Part shown: positions 12,354 to 21,589 of the stretch, in pieces | How positions within the stretch are numbered: the stretch's first letter is position 1 | How the letters are laid out: each line of letters opens with the position of its first letter | DNA from: Lysinibacillus capsici | GTDB taxonomy: Bacteria > Bacillota > Bacilli > Bacillales_A > Planococcaceae | Assembly: GCF_003367505.1 (NCBI RefSeq) | Contig: NZ_PXXX01000009.1 | Coordinates: forward strand, 186,001-250,000 | Reading direction: 5' to 3' | DNA: 64,000 nucleotides | Translations under genes and position numbers: made by a program | The notes under the pieces: generated by a model | The model's database searches: none | The model's input: the letters and a program-made list of their open reading frames with translations, nothing else | Told to the model about the DNA's origin: nothing

Positions 12354-14116
12354 TTTTTTTTCACCCCAATCATTTCATGTAAGCCTGTGCCAGGTGCTAC
12401 CATTGGGTAAACACATTCAAGCTGTTTCACTCGACAGTCAATTAATACTGGCTCATCAGACAACAGTGCCTCACGGAAAATAGACTCTGCTTCATCGATT
12501 GTGTTAATACGATAACCTTTAATGTTATAAGCATCAGCTAACTTAACAAAATCTGGTTGGATCGGCATAAGTGATGATGAATAGCGCTCTTCATAGAATG
12601 TTTGTTGCCATTGACGTACCATGCCAAGACAGCTATTATTCAAAATCACTATTTTTACTGGTAAGTTAAATTCCTGTAAGATGGATAGCTCCTGTGCCGT
12701 CATTTGGAATCCTGCATCTCCTACAATCGAAATAACTTTTTTGTCTGGCTTCGCAAATTGGGCGCCAATTGCGGCCGGGAAGCCGAAGCCCATCGTACCA
12801 AGTCCACCAGACGTTACCCATGAATGATCATTATTTAAATGATAATATTGTGCTGCCCACATTTGATGCTGCCCAACATCTGTCGTCACAATGGCATTAC
12901 CTTCAGTTACCTTGTGCACTAATTGCAATGCCTCTTGTGGTAGGATTTCTTGCGTATTTGTATCCTTGCAATACCATAATGGATATTCCATCGCATGATT
13001 CCTTAAATAAGCTAACCAATCGGCTGTATCAGGACCTTGGAAATCCTTTTTCAATAGTGCTTTTAAAGCCTCCTTGGCATCAGCAACAATTGGAATATCT
13101 GTCGGTACATTTTTGCCAATTTCAGCAGGATCAATATCGATATGGATAATCGTTGCATTTGGTGCAAATGTAGCTAGATTACCTGTTAGACGATCATCAA
13201 ATCGTGCCCCAATATTGAGTAATAAATCCGATTTTGTAATCGCTGTATTTGCTGTAGCTGTACCATGCATCCCAGCCATCCCAAGGAATAAGTCATGTTC
13301 ACCATGGATGGAGCCCAATCCTAGCAATGTGTTCGTTACTGGAATACGATATTTTTCTGCGAAAGTCGTTAATTCCTCACGTGCATCCGCAAAAAGAACA
13401 CCTGCACCCGCTAAGATGATTGGGTTTTTTGCCAATGAAATGGCTTGAATCGCCTTTTGGACTTGTAGATAATTTGGTTTATATGTTGGCTGATAGCCTG
13501 GTAAATAAATTTCATCAGGTGCTTGCGGTGGATTCTCTACATCAAACAACATTTGGGAAACGTTTTTTGGGAAATCCACGACAACTGGTCCCTTACGACC
13601 TGTGCTAGCGATATGGAAAGCTTCCTTCACAATGCGGGGAATATCATTGACATCCTGCACCTGATAGTTGTGCTTTGTAATCGGTGTTGTAATCCCCATA
13701 ATATCGGCTTCTTGGAAAGCATCTGTTCCGATCACAGATGTCGCAACCTGTCCTGTAAAAACAACCAATGGAATAGAGTCGATCATGGCATCCGCAATAC
13801 CTGTTACAAGGTTTGTTGCACCAGGTCCACTTGTGGCAATAACAACGCCCGTTTTACCTGAAACACGAGCATAGCCTTCCGCCGCATGAATAGCACCCTG
13901 TTCATGTCTTGTTAAAATATGGCGAATTGGGTTTTTATACATCGCATCATAAATTTGTAATACGGCTCCTCCTGGATAGCCAAAGACAATTTCAACCCCT
14001 TGATCGTGCAATGCCTGCACTAATACATCTGCACCGTCCTTCGCTTGATAGGTTTGTTCAGCTGTTGCTGTTGTAGCTAATTGTTCTTGTTCATTGATTG
14101 AAACATTCGCACTCAT
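12350..14116 (-). CDS. ilvB: Acetolactate synthase large (catalytic) subunit
   Basis: ThDP- and FAD-dependent enzyme forming acetolactate (Val/Leu branch) and acetohydroxybutyrate (Ile branch). The conserved catalytic glutamate is in [14 protein letters not shown], and the ThDP-Mg motif runs from [12 protein letters not shown] to [12 protein letters not shown]. The ATG at 14116 follows GGAGG at 9 nt and gives 588 residues. It is the first gene after the T-box leader and starts the ilvBHC-leuABCD block. Confidence 0.96.
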   Translation of the reverse strand: MSANVSINEQEQLATTATAEQTYQAKDGADVLVQALHDQGVEIVFGYPGGAVLQIYDAMYKNPIRHILTRHEQGAIHAAEGYARVSGKTGVVIATSGPGATNLVTGIADAMIDSIPLVVFTGQVATSVIGTDAFQEADIMGITTPITKHNYQVQDVNDIPRIVKEAFHIASTGRKGPVVVDFPKNVSQMLFDVENPPQAPDEIYLPGYQPTYKPNYLQVQKAIQAISLAKNPIILAGAGVLFADAREELTTFAEKYRIPVTNTLLGLGSIHGEHDLFLGMAGMHGTATANTAITKSDLLLNIGARFDDRLTGNLATFAPNATIIHIDIDPAEIGKNVPTDIPIVADAKEALKALLKKDFQGPDTADWLAYLRNHAMEYPLWYCKDTNTQEILPQEALQLVHKVTEGNAIVTTDVGQHQMWAAQYYHLNNDHSWVTSGGLGTMGFGFPAAIGAQFAKPDKKVISIVGDAGFQMTAQELSILQEFNLPVKIVILNNSCLGMVRQWQQTFYEERYSSSLMPIQPDFVKLADAYNIKGYRINTIDEAESIFREALLSDEPVLIDCRVKQLECVYPMVAPGTGLHEMIGVKKN

Positions 14117-14240
14117 CAAATTATGCCTCCTTCATTTCTTTCAAACTCACACATCAGTGTTGTAGATTAGTGAAGTGTCAATAGCTGGATTGACTATTCC
14201 TCTCATCCTTTTCGTTGAGAGGCTGTTCAATTGCATCGTG

Positions 14241-14585
14241 AAAATAATAAAAAGCCTTTTTCTCCACACGCAAAGAACTACCTTACGTAGGGATGAAAAA
14301 GACTTTCCATGGTACCACCCTTTTTTATAGCAAATAATTGCTACCTCGCGAATAAATGACAGCATTTATGCACCAATGCGAAAGACATCGCATCCAATAT
14401 AGTGCCATAAAACATTTATTCATTAATAACGAGCACTTTCGACTATGCCCGGAGCTATCTAATGGTGTAAACACGTTTAATAGCCCACTCCGAGGGGATG
14501 TCGGATCTAGTTGTATCGCCGGCTTCCAGCACGACCGGCTCTCTGGTAGATACAAGGCTCTAGAACCTTTAACCTCATCAACGTT
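14241..14585 (-). promoter_or_regulatory. T-box leader (AUC/Ile specifier) upstream of ilvB
   Basis: Minus-strand T-box riboswitch. The core motif GGGTGGTACCATGG lies at 14307-14320, Stem I has the AGAGAG and GCTGGAAGCC features at about 14522-14546, and the stem GGTTCTAG/CTAGATCC closes above the specifier loop. The loop reads GAC-ATC-CCCTCG-GAG, which lines up base for base with GAA-CCT-ACTTCT-GAG of the proC T-box in this window. The specifier is therefore ATC (complement of 14497-14499), an isoleucine codon. Uncharged tRNA-Ile should favour the antiterminator. The element begins about 15 nt after the ilvD stop codon and no clear promoter lies between, so it may act inside an ilvD-to-leuD transcript. 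Confidence 0.88.
14243..14308 (-). terminator. T-box-controlled terminator before ilvB
   Basis: On the minus strand GTCTTTTTC pairs with GAAAAAGGC, followed by TTTTTATTATTTT. This is the terminator that competes with the antiterminator formed by the T-box motif. Confidence 0.8.
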
Positions 14586-14601
14586 TTTATTTATCTAGTT
14601 G

Positions 14602-16272
14602 TTAAATTTTCATTACGCCTCCAGTGGAAGCGCTCGTCACTAATTTTGAATATCTTGCTAACCAACCACGTTTGATTTTTGGCTCAAAGACTGGTAATTT
14701 TGCACGACGTTCAGCTAAAACTTCATCTGAAACTTGTAAATTAATCGTACGATTTGGTAGATCAATTTCGATAATATCTCCGTTTTCTACTAAAGCGATT
14801 GGACCGCCTTCAGCAGCTTCTGGTGAAATATGGCCAATTGAAATACCACGAGATGCACCTGAGAAACGACCATCTGTAATTAATGCAACCTTTGTACCAA
14901 GGCCTCGACCTTGAATGGCAGATGTTGGTGCAAGCATTTCTGGCATCCCTGGGCCACCCTTAGGTCCTTCATAGCGAATGACGACTACATGGCCCTCTTT
15001 CACCGTTCCATTATCAATGTTTTCTTGTGCTGCTTCTTGTGAATCAAAGACAATTGCCTCGCCCTTGAATACTTTGATAGAAGGATCAACGGCCCCTACT
15101 TTAATAACAGAGCCATCTGGTGCGATGTTACCGAATAAAACGGATAATCCACCTACAGCACTATACGGATTGTCTTTTGTTCGAATGACTTGATCATTCG
15201 TGATGTGATAATCTTTGACAAGCTCACCCATTGTAACGCCTGCTACGGTTGGACGGTCTGGATGAATAGCACCTGGAATAGATGTTAATTCATTAATAAT
15301 GGCACTTACTCCACCCGCTTTATTAATATCATCCATTGAAATATCTGAAGCAGGCATGATTTTTGCTAAATAAGGCACTCTTTCCGCTACTTTATTAATA
15401 TCTTCAATGTTGTAATCTATTTCGGCTTCATTGGCAATTGCTAATGTATGAAGAACTGTATTTGTGGAGCCCCCCATTGCCATATCAAGAGCAAAAGCAT
15501 CATCAATTGCCTCTTTTGTAATAATATCGCGAGGTTTAACGTCTTCCTTGACCATGCGAATTAATTGCTTAGCTGCTTCTTTAATCAGCTTGTGACGCTC
15601 TTCAGAAGTGGCAACGATTGTACCATTTCCAGGTAAAGCAACACCAAGCATTTCCATTAAGCAGTTCATGGAATTTGCTGTAAACATGCCTGAGCATGAA
15701 CCACACGTCGGACAAGCATTATTCTCAATATCCAACAGCTCTTCCGCAGACATTTTTCCTGATTTGTGTGCTCCTACACCTTCAAACACAGATGTTAAGG
15801 AAAGCTGTTTCCCTGCTGCAGAAGTTCCTGCCTCCATTGGACCACCTGAAACAAAGATAGATGGTACATTCGTACGAACTGCTGCCATAAGCATTCCTGG
15901 TGTAATTTTGTCACAGTTTGGAATATAAAATACGCCATCAAACCAATGTGCATTAATAACTGTTTCAGCAGAGTCTGCTATAATTTCACGACTTGGTAAG
16001 GAATAACGCATACCAATATGCCCCATTGCAATACCATCATCGACACCAATTGTATTAAATTCGAATGGAATACCACCCGCTTCAATAATAGCTTCTTTCA
16101 CTACATCAGCGAACGTACGTAAATGAACGTGACCTGGTATTATGTCGATATAAGAGTTACAAACCCCAATAAATGGTTTGCCTAGATCTTTTGCTTTTAC
16201 TTTGCCTGTTGCATATAAAAGACTTCGATGTGGCGCTCGATCTACGCCTACTTTAATCATGTCACTTCTCAT
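14602..16272 (-). CDS. ilvD: Dihydroxy-acid dehydratase
   Basis: Fe-S dehydratase that converts the dihydroxy acids to 2-oxoisovalerate and 3-methyl-2-oxovalerate. It has 556 residues. The cluster cysteines are in [10 protein letters not shown] and [20 protein letters not shown], and the C-terminal motif GRFSGASRG is present. The ATG at 16272 follows GAGGGGCG. It is expressed from its own sigma-A promoter (16406-16434) and lies upstream of the T-box that controls the rest of the operon, so it should escape that attenuation. Confidence 0.96.
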   Translation of the reverse strand: MRSDMIKVGVDRAPHRSLLYATGKVKAKDLGKPFIGVCNSYIDIIPGHVHLRTFADVVKEAIIEAGGIPFEFNTIGVDDGIAMGHIGMRYSLPSREIIADSAETVINAHWFDGVFYIPNCDKITPGMLMAAVRTNVPSIFVSGGPMEAGTSAAGKQLSLTSVFEGVGAHKSGKMSAEELLDIENNACPTCGSCSGMFTANSMNCLMEMLGVALPGNGTIVATSEERHKLIKEAAKQLIRMVKEDVKPRDIITKEAIDDAFALDMAMGGSTNTVLHTLAIANEAEIDYNIEDINKVAERVPYLAKIMPASDISMDDINKAGGVSAIINELTSIPGAIHPDRPTVAGVTMGELVKDYHITNDQVIRTKDNPYSAVGGLSVLFGNIAPDGSVIKVGAVDPSIKVFKGEAIVFDSQEAAQENIDNGTVKEGHVVVIRYEGPKGGPGMPEMLAPTSAIQGRGLGTKVALITDGRFSGASRGISIGHISPEAAEGGPIALVENGDIIEIDLPNRTINLQVSDEVLAERRAKLPVFEPKIKRGWLARYSKLVTSASTGGVMKI

Positions 16273-16405
16273 TTTAAACGCCCCTCATTGCTATCCATAC
16301 TATGTTCGTTGCTATAGACAAAATGTTCTGTCTTTTTAATTTTTGTTTATAGAGTAATAGCCTCTTAGACGACTACTGCTGTAACGAACGTGTTAAATTG
16401 TTGTT

Positions 16406-16434
16406 ATCATAGTACGAAAAAAAGGTCTCGTCAA
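16406..16434 (-). promoter_or_regulatory. Sigma-A promoter of ilvD
   Basis: TTGACG (16429-16434), a 17-bp spacer and TATGAT (16406-16411) on the minus strand. The predicted 5' untranslated region is about 125 nt. I see no T-box motif in it. Confidence 0.75.
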
Positions 16435-16438
16435 CACT

Positions 16439-16470
16439 ATTTTTTGAATTGTTTAAACAATTCAAAAAAT
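16439..16470. promoter_or_regulatory. 32-bp perfect palindrome abutting the ilvD -35 box
   Basis: Two 16-bp arms with no loop, meeting at GTTTAAAC; the inner part of each arm reads TTTGAATTGTTT. It ends 4 bp upstream of TTGACG. It does not fit the CodY box (AATTTTCWGAAAATT) or the usual TnrA/GlnR boxes. An unidentified dimeric regulator is the likely reader, but a cruciform or UP-element-like role is also possible. Confidence 0.65.
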
Positions 16471-16642
16471 CTGTCAAAATTGAAATCGTTTACATGCTGA
16501 TTAAGCATCAGTTTTATCTCGCTTTGATAAAAATTTTGACATTTCGTTCAAATTTTAATTTTTTAATAATAAACAAAAATGGATAAATAAAAAATTTCCA
16601 TATATTTGAATAAGCTAAGTTATCCAATCCTAGAGATAACGC

Positions 16643-17965
16643 TTACAATAGAAACAACTTTTTTAAGTATCCTGTAAAAAATATTTGTTCAGGATCGTAT
16701 TGGTGTCGAATGCTTAAAAACTTTTCAATCTCTGGATACAACGCATAGACCGTTTGCGCTGTTAAATGATGTTGTTTTCCCCAGTGAGGACGACCTTCAT
16801 ATTTTTGCATCAATGTATGCACCCATTTAAAATAAGGCTCTTCTGCCATTCCCTTATACATATGAAAGGCTATAAAAGCAGACTCACGCCCTTGTGTTGG
16901 ACTTAAAAAACCTGCTTCGCCTGCAGTTGTTCGACACTCTAAAGGAAAATGAACATTAAAAGTCCCTTTTTTAAAGGTTGCATGGATTTCCTCCAAACAA
17001 GCTTCAAACTGTGATAAAGGGATGGCATATTCACTCTCTTGAAACTTCACGCTACGAGGTGAGGGATAAATTTCATAGCTTATCCCTACTTTTTCACTTT
17101 CTACCACATTGGCAGCCGCTATCTTGCTCATGGCACCACTTAAACCTGGTTTCCACTTACAAAGCTCTGACATCGCAAAGAAAGCCCCGTTTTCTACTAT
17201 TTGTAGCTTTAACGTTTCTATTTTTTTATTCCATTCACTTTGAAAAACAGGCGCGACCGCATTCATCCGTTTTACTTGAATTGTTTCACTACCAGGGAAA
17301 TAAAACCACTCCACATGACGATGTTGACGAATATCCTCCGCAAATAACGAGAGACCATTTGTCAATGTTTCTCTTGCCCCCACATAATGCAAACCATATA
17401 GTGGTACGACCTTAATCGTTACTTTGACCAGAACACCTAGCATCCCAAGAGATACATGCAGCGCTTCAGATAAATCATCCATACCTCTCCTATGTTCCTG
17501 ATAAGTACCAGTACCGTCTACAAATCCCCATGCCTGGACAGCTGACGATAGAGAACCAAGTGTAACCCCTGTGCCATGTGTGCCAGTTGACACTGCCCCT
17601 GCAATGGTTTGCTCCTGTATATCGCCCATATTGATTAACGCAAAACCGTGTTTCGCTAGCATTGGTCCAATTTCATATAGGTAGGTCCCCGCCCATAATG
17701 TTGCCTCCTGCCTTTCCACATTCACAGCGATTAATCCACGCAGATTATGTAAGGAAATTGCTATATGCTCAGGCATAGCCACAGCGCTAAAAGAATGAGC
17801 AGCACCTGTGACACGGATTGTCTTTCCTGATTGACACGCATGCTTCACAATTGCTGAAACTTCATCAATAGAGTGTGGTAAATACATTTCACTCGGATAG
17901 GAAATAACATTACCAGCCCAGTTTGTCCACTTTTCACCATTTCGCCATTTTTCTATAGAAAACAT
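16643..17965 (-). CDS. FAD-linked sugar-lactone oxidase family protein
   Basis: Vanillyl-alcohol-oxidase fold enzyme like D-arabinono-1,4-lactone or L-gulono-1,4-lactone oxidases, 440 residues. The N-terminal FAD-binding part contains VTGAAHSFSAVA, INMGDIQEQTIAGAVSTGTHGTG and LGMLGVLVKVT; the C-terminal part contains the family's HWGKQHHLT. Its true substrate is unknown. It overlaps the upstream PLP-dependent gene by 13 bp, so the two are co-expressed. The start follows AGGGGGG. Confidence 0.85.
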   Translation of the reverse strand: MFSIEKWRNGEKWTNWAGNVISYPSEMYLPHSIDEVSAIVKHACQSGKTIRVTGAAHSFSAVAMPEHIAISLHNLRGLIAVNVERQEATLWAGTYLYEIGPMLAKHGFALINMGDIQEQTIAGAVSTGTHGTGVTLGSLSSAVQAWGFVDGTGTYQEHRRGMDDLSEALHVSLGMLGVLVKVTIKVVPLYGLHYVGARETLTNGLSLFAEDIRQHRHVEWFYFPGSETIQVKRMNAVAPVFQSEWNKKIETLKLQIVENGAFFAMSELCKWKPGLSGAMSKIAAANVVESEKVGISYEIYPSPRSVKFQESEYAIPLSQFEACLEEIHATFKKGTFNVHFPLECRTTAGEAGFLSPTQGRESAFIAFHMYKGMAEEPYFKWVHTLMQKYEGRPHWGKQHHLTAQTVYALYPEIEKFLSIRHQYDPEQIFFTGYLKKLFLL

Positions 17966-19128
17966 TGTCCATCCCCCCTATATGTTGTGTAATGTCCTGC
18001 ATACTTGTCCCCGCGAATAGCATGCAGGACCTGAAAACGCTCACAAAGCTCTCCAGCCTTCGCATGTCGAAAATAAATGGTATCGCCAATATTGATACTC
18101 TTCCCTTTGACCTTAATAGGTGTTTGCACTTCCCCTGCGCCTTCTAGGCTAAGATATGCAAAAGTGGTAGGGTCATAGAATACAGGCAAACGATCCATCC
18201 CAATGGCTCCAGAAGCCGTATAGCCTCCCCCATGACAAACAACGATATTTTTTTCAGGCATTCTTGTTACACGTAAGGCAAATCCAGCAGCCTTTTCTAG
18301 CTGTAAATGTGTAAATTGATCGAACAATGCTGGTGCATAAAAAGCCGAGCCAACTGTAATTTCCGTTACTTCCTTCTGTTGATTGGTGTACGTCATACTT
18401 CCTGATCCTCCACCATTAACAAAGCGTAGATTTGGAAAATAAGCCTTGATATGGGCGATCGCTAATCGACGAAACTGCGTTACTTGCTTTTTGGCTTGTA
18501 CTTGCATGGCTTCTATGACTCTACCTTTTAAAGCATTTGCAGGACGATTGCCAACCCCTGCTATTTGAGCCTCATAGCCCATCGCTCCTACCACTTCAAT
18601 TACAGGGGTGTTTTGAATGGTTTGTAAAAAAGGTGTCAACGTTTCAAGAGAAGACAATGACGAACGTTTTGTTCCAAAATACAATACTTTAAAATCATTA
18701 GAAACATTAAGATCAATGCAAACCTGTACACGTACGCCAATCTCTTGTCCTAATTTCGCCAATAGTTGGATATGTTCTGGTCTGTCTACCATAAAGGTGA
18801 CGATTTTTCCTTCCTTTACAAAATGCAACAATCGACGAATCGTTGCTTCCTCCATTACTGGATAGCCAAGCAATAAGTCATCAAACTGCTGCTCTATTAA
18901 AAAAAGGGTCTCTGCTGCAGTAAATGTCATAAACCCCACAACATTCACAAGTTTTTTTTGTATATAACGAAGGACCTCAATAGAACGAATCGATTTTGTT
19001 GCAATACGAATTTGTTTTCCCCCACAAGCATCTTGAACCATTTGTATATTTTTATCTAGTGCATCTAAATCTAACCATGCAAATGGTCTTTCCAAATCAC
19101 AAAATGCTTGATCCAATCTTGACGTCAT
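17953..19128 (-). CDS. PLP-dependent amino acid deaminase/aldolase (alanine-racemase-like barrel)
   Basis: A 391-residue protein with an alanine racemase N-terminal barrel like D-threonine aldolase. The PLP lysine is expected in IRIATKSIRS near residue 42. The glycine-rich phosphate-binding segment NGGGSGS and the C-terminal sheet domain motif VVCHGGGYTASGAIG are visible. The C-terminal half carries the H and D metal-site region typical of D-threonine aldolase or D-serine dehydratase types. The reaction cannot be assigned precisely. The start follows AAGGGAG. It is the first gene of a two-gene operon with the lactone-oxidase-like gene. Confidence 0.75.
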   Translation of the reverse strand: MTSRLDQAFCDLERPFAWLDLDALDKNIQMVQDACGGKQIRIATKSIRSIEVLRYIQKKLVNVVGFMTFTAAETLFLIEQQFDDLLLGYPVMEEATIRRLLHFVKEGKIVTFMVDRPEHIQLLAKLGQEIGVRVQVCIDLNVSNDFKVLYFGTKRSSLSSLETLTPFLQTIQNTPVIEVVGAMGYEAQIAGVGNRPANALKGRVIEAMQVQAKKQVTQFRRLAIAHIKAYFPNLRFVNGGGSGSMTYTNQQKEVTEITVGSAFYAPALFDQFTHLQLEKAAGFALRVTRMPEKNIVVCHGGGYTASGAIGMDRLPVFYDPTTFAYLSLEGAGEVQTPIKVKGKSINIGDTIYFRHAKAGELCERFQVLHAIRGDKYAGHYTTYRGDGQCFL

Positions 19129-19204
19129 TTCATCACTCCCTTGTATAAACTATGTATTTGACATTTAGCAGAATAATTCCTTTTTTCAGTTAATTAAGCA
19201 AAAT

Positions 19205-19250
19205 AAAACAACCGTGAGCCTGTTTTACAATAAGACTACACGGTTGTTTT
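19205..19250. terminator. Bidirectional terminator
   Basis: Twelve-bp inverted repeat (AAAACAACCGTG / CACGGTTGTTTT) with a 22-nt loop, downstream of the minus-strand 35-aa ORF and upstream of the PLP enzyme gene. Confidence 0.7.
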
Positions 19251-19291
19251 AATATGAGATAAACATTTCATTCACCTTTCTATTAAATTGG

Positions 19292-19399
19292 TTACGATGC
19301 GTATAAGAAATCAGCTGCAAGATTTAGCATTACTAATAAATGCAAACCAGCAATTAAAAAGCCTTGACGATTTAGACGTTTCATAACAGCCATATTCAT
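19292..19399 (-). CDS. Small membrane-like protein, 35 aa
   Basis: Short ORF starting MNMAVMKRLNRQGF and continuing into a hydrophobic stretch (residues about 14-32, LIAGLHLLVMLNLAADFL). AAAGGAG sits 9 nt before the ATG, and a strong terminator follows about 40 bp after the stop, which together support a real gene. A basic N-terminus followed by one membrane helix fits a small membrane protein. I recognise no family. Confidence 0.55.
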   Translation of the reverse strand: MNMAVMKRLNRQGFLIAGLHLLVMLNLAADFLYAS

Positions 19400-19860
19400 A
19401 TGACCACGCTCCTTTTCTACATTATAATCCCTTTATACAGAATTTTCAAACTATTAAAAAGTGGAAATTTACCCATTTTTCTTTTTCTACACAAAAAACT
19501 CTCCCAAAGAAATAAGGAATCGCACATAGAATTGACATTCTGTTTCAATAAAAAATAATGTATTTTTTCACGAATGAAAAGGTTATTGTAGTAAATAATT
19601 TAGTTAAATGGCTGTTTTTTATTGTTACTGGCGATTGGGCGTTGCATGCATTTCTGGTACGAATTGAATACATGAACATACTATAGAAGTAAGCGATAAT
19701 CGGTGTATGTACAATATAGAAGTAATTGTAGTTAATGTGGACATTTTCACGGTAGTTTATGCAGTTGGATTAGCTATAAAGTGAGCACAGCAAAGGAGCT
19801 GCATTCACTTGTCTACAGCCTTATTTACAACATGTAATAATTACTAAACAAAATCACAGT
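19400..19860. other. Intergenic region with no recognised gene
   Basis: AT-rich stretch between the 35-aa ORF and the sigma-B promoter. I find no ORF with a ribosome site and no strong hairpin. Confidence 0.5.
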
Positions 19861-19885
19861 GTTTAATCTACTCCATTCAGGGTAT
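19861..19885 (+). promoter_or_regulatory. Sigma-B-type promoter
   Basis: GTTTAA (19861-19866), a 13-bp spacer and GGGTAT (19880-19885) match the general-stress sigma-B consensus GTTTAA-N12-14-GGGTAT exactly. It lies 46 bp upstream of the GlsB/YeaQ-type gene. Confidence 0.85.
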
Positions 19886-19931
19886 AACTAAGTAATCGCC
19901 ATTATATCTTAAATTTAAGGAGATGAAAGTA

Positions 19932-20189
19932 ATGATTAGTTTCATTTGGTATTTAATTATTGGAGGAATTCTTGGATGGCTAGCTGGCGTCATTTTAGGT
20001 AAAGATGTACCAGGCGGCATCATCGGGAATATTATTGCAGGGATTGTCGGTTCTTGGATTGGTAGTATGGTTTTAGGGAACTGGGGCTGGAGAGTAAGTG
20101 ATTTCTACGTGTTCCCAGCACTAATCGGTGCCATCGTGTTGATCTTTATCGTCAGCCTTATTTTAAAAGGTATGCGTAAAGCAACTTAA
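19932..20189 (+). CDS. GlsB/YeaQ/YmgE-family stress membrane protein
   Basis: An 85-residue, three-helix, glycine-rich membrane protein (transglycosylase-associated family), with the typical GGILGWLAG and GGIIGNIIAGIVGSWIG segments. Two in-frame ATGs exist. AAGGAG directly abuts the one at 19923, whereas it lies 9 nt before the one at 19932, so the latter is chosen. A perfect sigma-B-type promoter upstream fits the general stress induction of this family. Confidence 0.88.
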   Translation: MISFIWYLIIGGILGWLAGVILGKDVPGGIIGNIIAGIVGSWIGSMVLGNWGWRVSDFYVFPALIGAIVLIFIVSLILKGMRKAT

Positions 20190-20199
20190 ATATGTAATG

Positions 20200-20236
20200 A
20201 AGAGCCATCCAATGTGATGGCTCTTTATTTTTTTTC
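20200..20236. terminator. Terminator after stress membrane protein
   Basis: Ten-bp stem (AAGAGCCATC / GATGGCTCTT) with a 6-nt loop followed by TATTTTTTTT on the plus strand. It overlaps the 3' end of the convergent transglycosylase gene. Confidence 0.85.
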
Positions 20237-20923
20237 ATGTAAGAGAACAGCTGCTTGGAGTTCATCGTGAAAATCATCATACAACTGGTAGTAATATAAC
20301 ACATCCTCAACATATTTCTCGCTATGGTTGTATTGATAAACAGCTTTCTTAATATTCCCTGTCGCAGCACCGTATTTGGATAAGTAATTCGCAGCACTAA
20401 ATACTGCATCCTCAATATCATAGGGATCAGCTATTCCATCCCCATTTGCGTCAACGCCATATCCTCCATATTTAGCAATCGTCTCAGGACTCATCAATTC
20501 AGTTTTTGTGATGCTTCCTTTTCCCAAACCTGAGCATGTGGGATGCTGCCAGCCTACGAATGTACAGGGCATGAATTGCATATGCCCCTCTGCCCCAGCA
20601 GATGATACCATTGATTTTACCGTAGAAAACCGTGTTTCAATACGATGATGCGCAGCAAGTAATGTCCAGGGTACACCATATTTTTCTTCTGCAGCTACAT
20701 AAACGGGAATGTATTGCTCAGGAATTTTCATATCGAAATGCTGTTGAATCTCCTCAATTGCCTTTTGCTGGACAAGCTTTTCGAATATCGGTAATGTTTG
20801 AAGCTCCTTCCAAGCAAAAAATGTGAGAACATACACGGTAATTGCAATTGGAATCAATAATGCTATCATACCCAATTTTGTCGCGGGTGATAACAGAGGT
20901 TTGTTATTCTTTTTCTTTGCCAT
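20225..20923 (-). CDS. Membrane-anchored lytic transglycosylase / lysozyme-like protein
   Basis: A 232-residue protein with a basic N-terminus and one membrane helix (about residues 17-37), then an extracellular lysozyme-like domain. HHRIETRFS near residue 92 carries the likely catalytic glutamate, and GAEGHMQFMPCTF is the conserved follow-up motif. The segment DANGDGIADPYDIEDAVFSAANYL resembles the calcium-binding EF-hand-like loop of MltB/SLT-type enzymes. It is predicted to cleave peptidoglycan glycan strands. AGGTG precedes the ATG at 8 nt. It is convergent with the stress gene and divergent from mscL. Confidence 0.82.
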   Translation of the reverse strand: MAKKKNNKPLLSPATKLGMIALLIPIAITVYVLTFFAWKELQTLPIFEKLVQQKAIEEIQQHFDMKIPEQYIPVYVAAEEKYGVPWTLLAAHHRIETRFSTVKSMVSSAGAEGHMQFMPCTFVGWQHPTCSGLGKGSITKTELMSPETIAKYGGYGVDANGDGIADPYDIEDAVFSAANYLSKYGAATGNIKKAVYQYNHSEKYVEDVLYYYQLYDDFHDELQAAVLLHEKK

Positions 20924-21127
20924 ACGTCACACCTAATCTAGTATTCTTTTTCTATATTACCAAATTTTCCGTAATGTGCAGTATATCTTTTCATTTTGAA
21001 AGAATGAAGTCTTCCACATCTATGAAAGTACATCATTTCCACCATGAAAGCAGTTGAAAGGTTTGCTAAAAATATAGTAAAATACAGATTGATTCGTTTA
21101 TTGGATAATAATAGGGAGGAATTTATT

Positions 21128-21517
21128 TTGTGGAAAGACTTTAAAGAATTTGCGATGAAAGGCAATATTGTCGATCTAGCAGTAGCAGTAGTCATTGGTG
21201 GTGCTTTCGGTAAAATTGTTACCTCCTTAGTTGAAAATATCATCATGCCATTAGTCGGTGTTTTAACAGGTGGTATTGATTTAACAAAGAGTTTTGTTTT
21301 TGGCTCAGGTGAAGCCCAAATCAATTTTGGTGTATTTCTACAATCCATCATTGATTTTTTAATCATAGCATTTGCCATTTTTATGGCCTTACGAATTATG
21401 ACAAAGCTCACACGTAAAAAAGAAGAAGCAGTCGTGGAAGAACCAGCACCTGAACTCGATGCCAAAGAAGAGCTTCTCAAAGAAATTCGCGACTTGCTAA
21501 AAAAAGAACAAGCCTAA
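21128..21517 (+). CDS. mscL: Large-conductance mechanosensitive channel MscL
   Basis: Homopentameric tension-gated channel that releases solutes on osmotic downshock. The N-terminal amphipathic helix and TM1 read [22 protein letters not shown]2 lies in [19 protein letters not shown], and the charged C-terminal bundle ends [11 protein letters not shown]. The start is a TTG at 21128 preceded by GGGAGGA at 7 nt, giving 129 residues as in typical MscL. The longer in-frame extension upstream has no ribosome site and is not part of the family. Confidence 0.95.
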   Translation: MWKDFKEFAMKGNIVDLAVAVVIGGAFGKIVTSLVENIIMPLVGVLTGGIDLTKSFVFGSGEAQINFGVFLQSIIDFLIIAFAIFMALRIMTKLTRKKEEAVVEEPAPELDAKEELLKEIRDLLKKEQA

Positions 21518-21530
21518 CATGTTGTTAAAG

Positions 21531-21566
21531 CATCTGTCTCTCATTTAAAGGAGGCAGATGTTTTTA
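21531..21566 (+). terminator. Terminator of mscL
   Basis: Ten-bp stem (CATCTGTCTC / GAGGCAGATG, one G-U pair) followed by TTTTTATTTTG. Confidence 0.8.
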
Positions 21567-21589
21567 TTTTGTTTCCTTTACTTGTATTC

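Noticed and set aside
13523-13874. Plus-strand ORFs opposite ilvB and other long genes
   Set aside because: They are antisense shadows of well-conserved genes, with no ribosome sites and no family resemblance.
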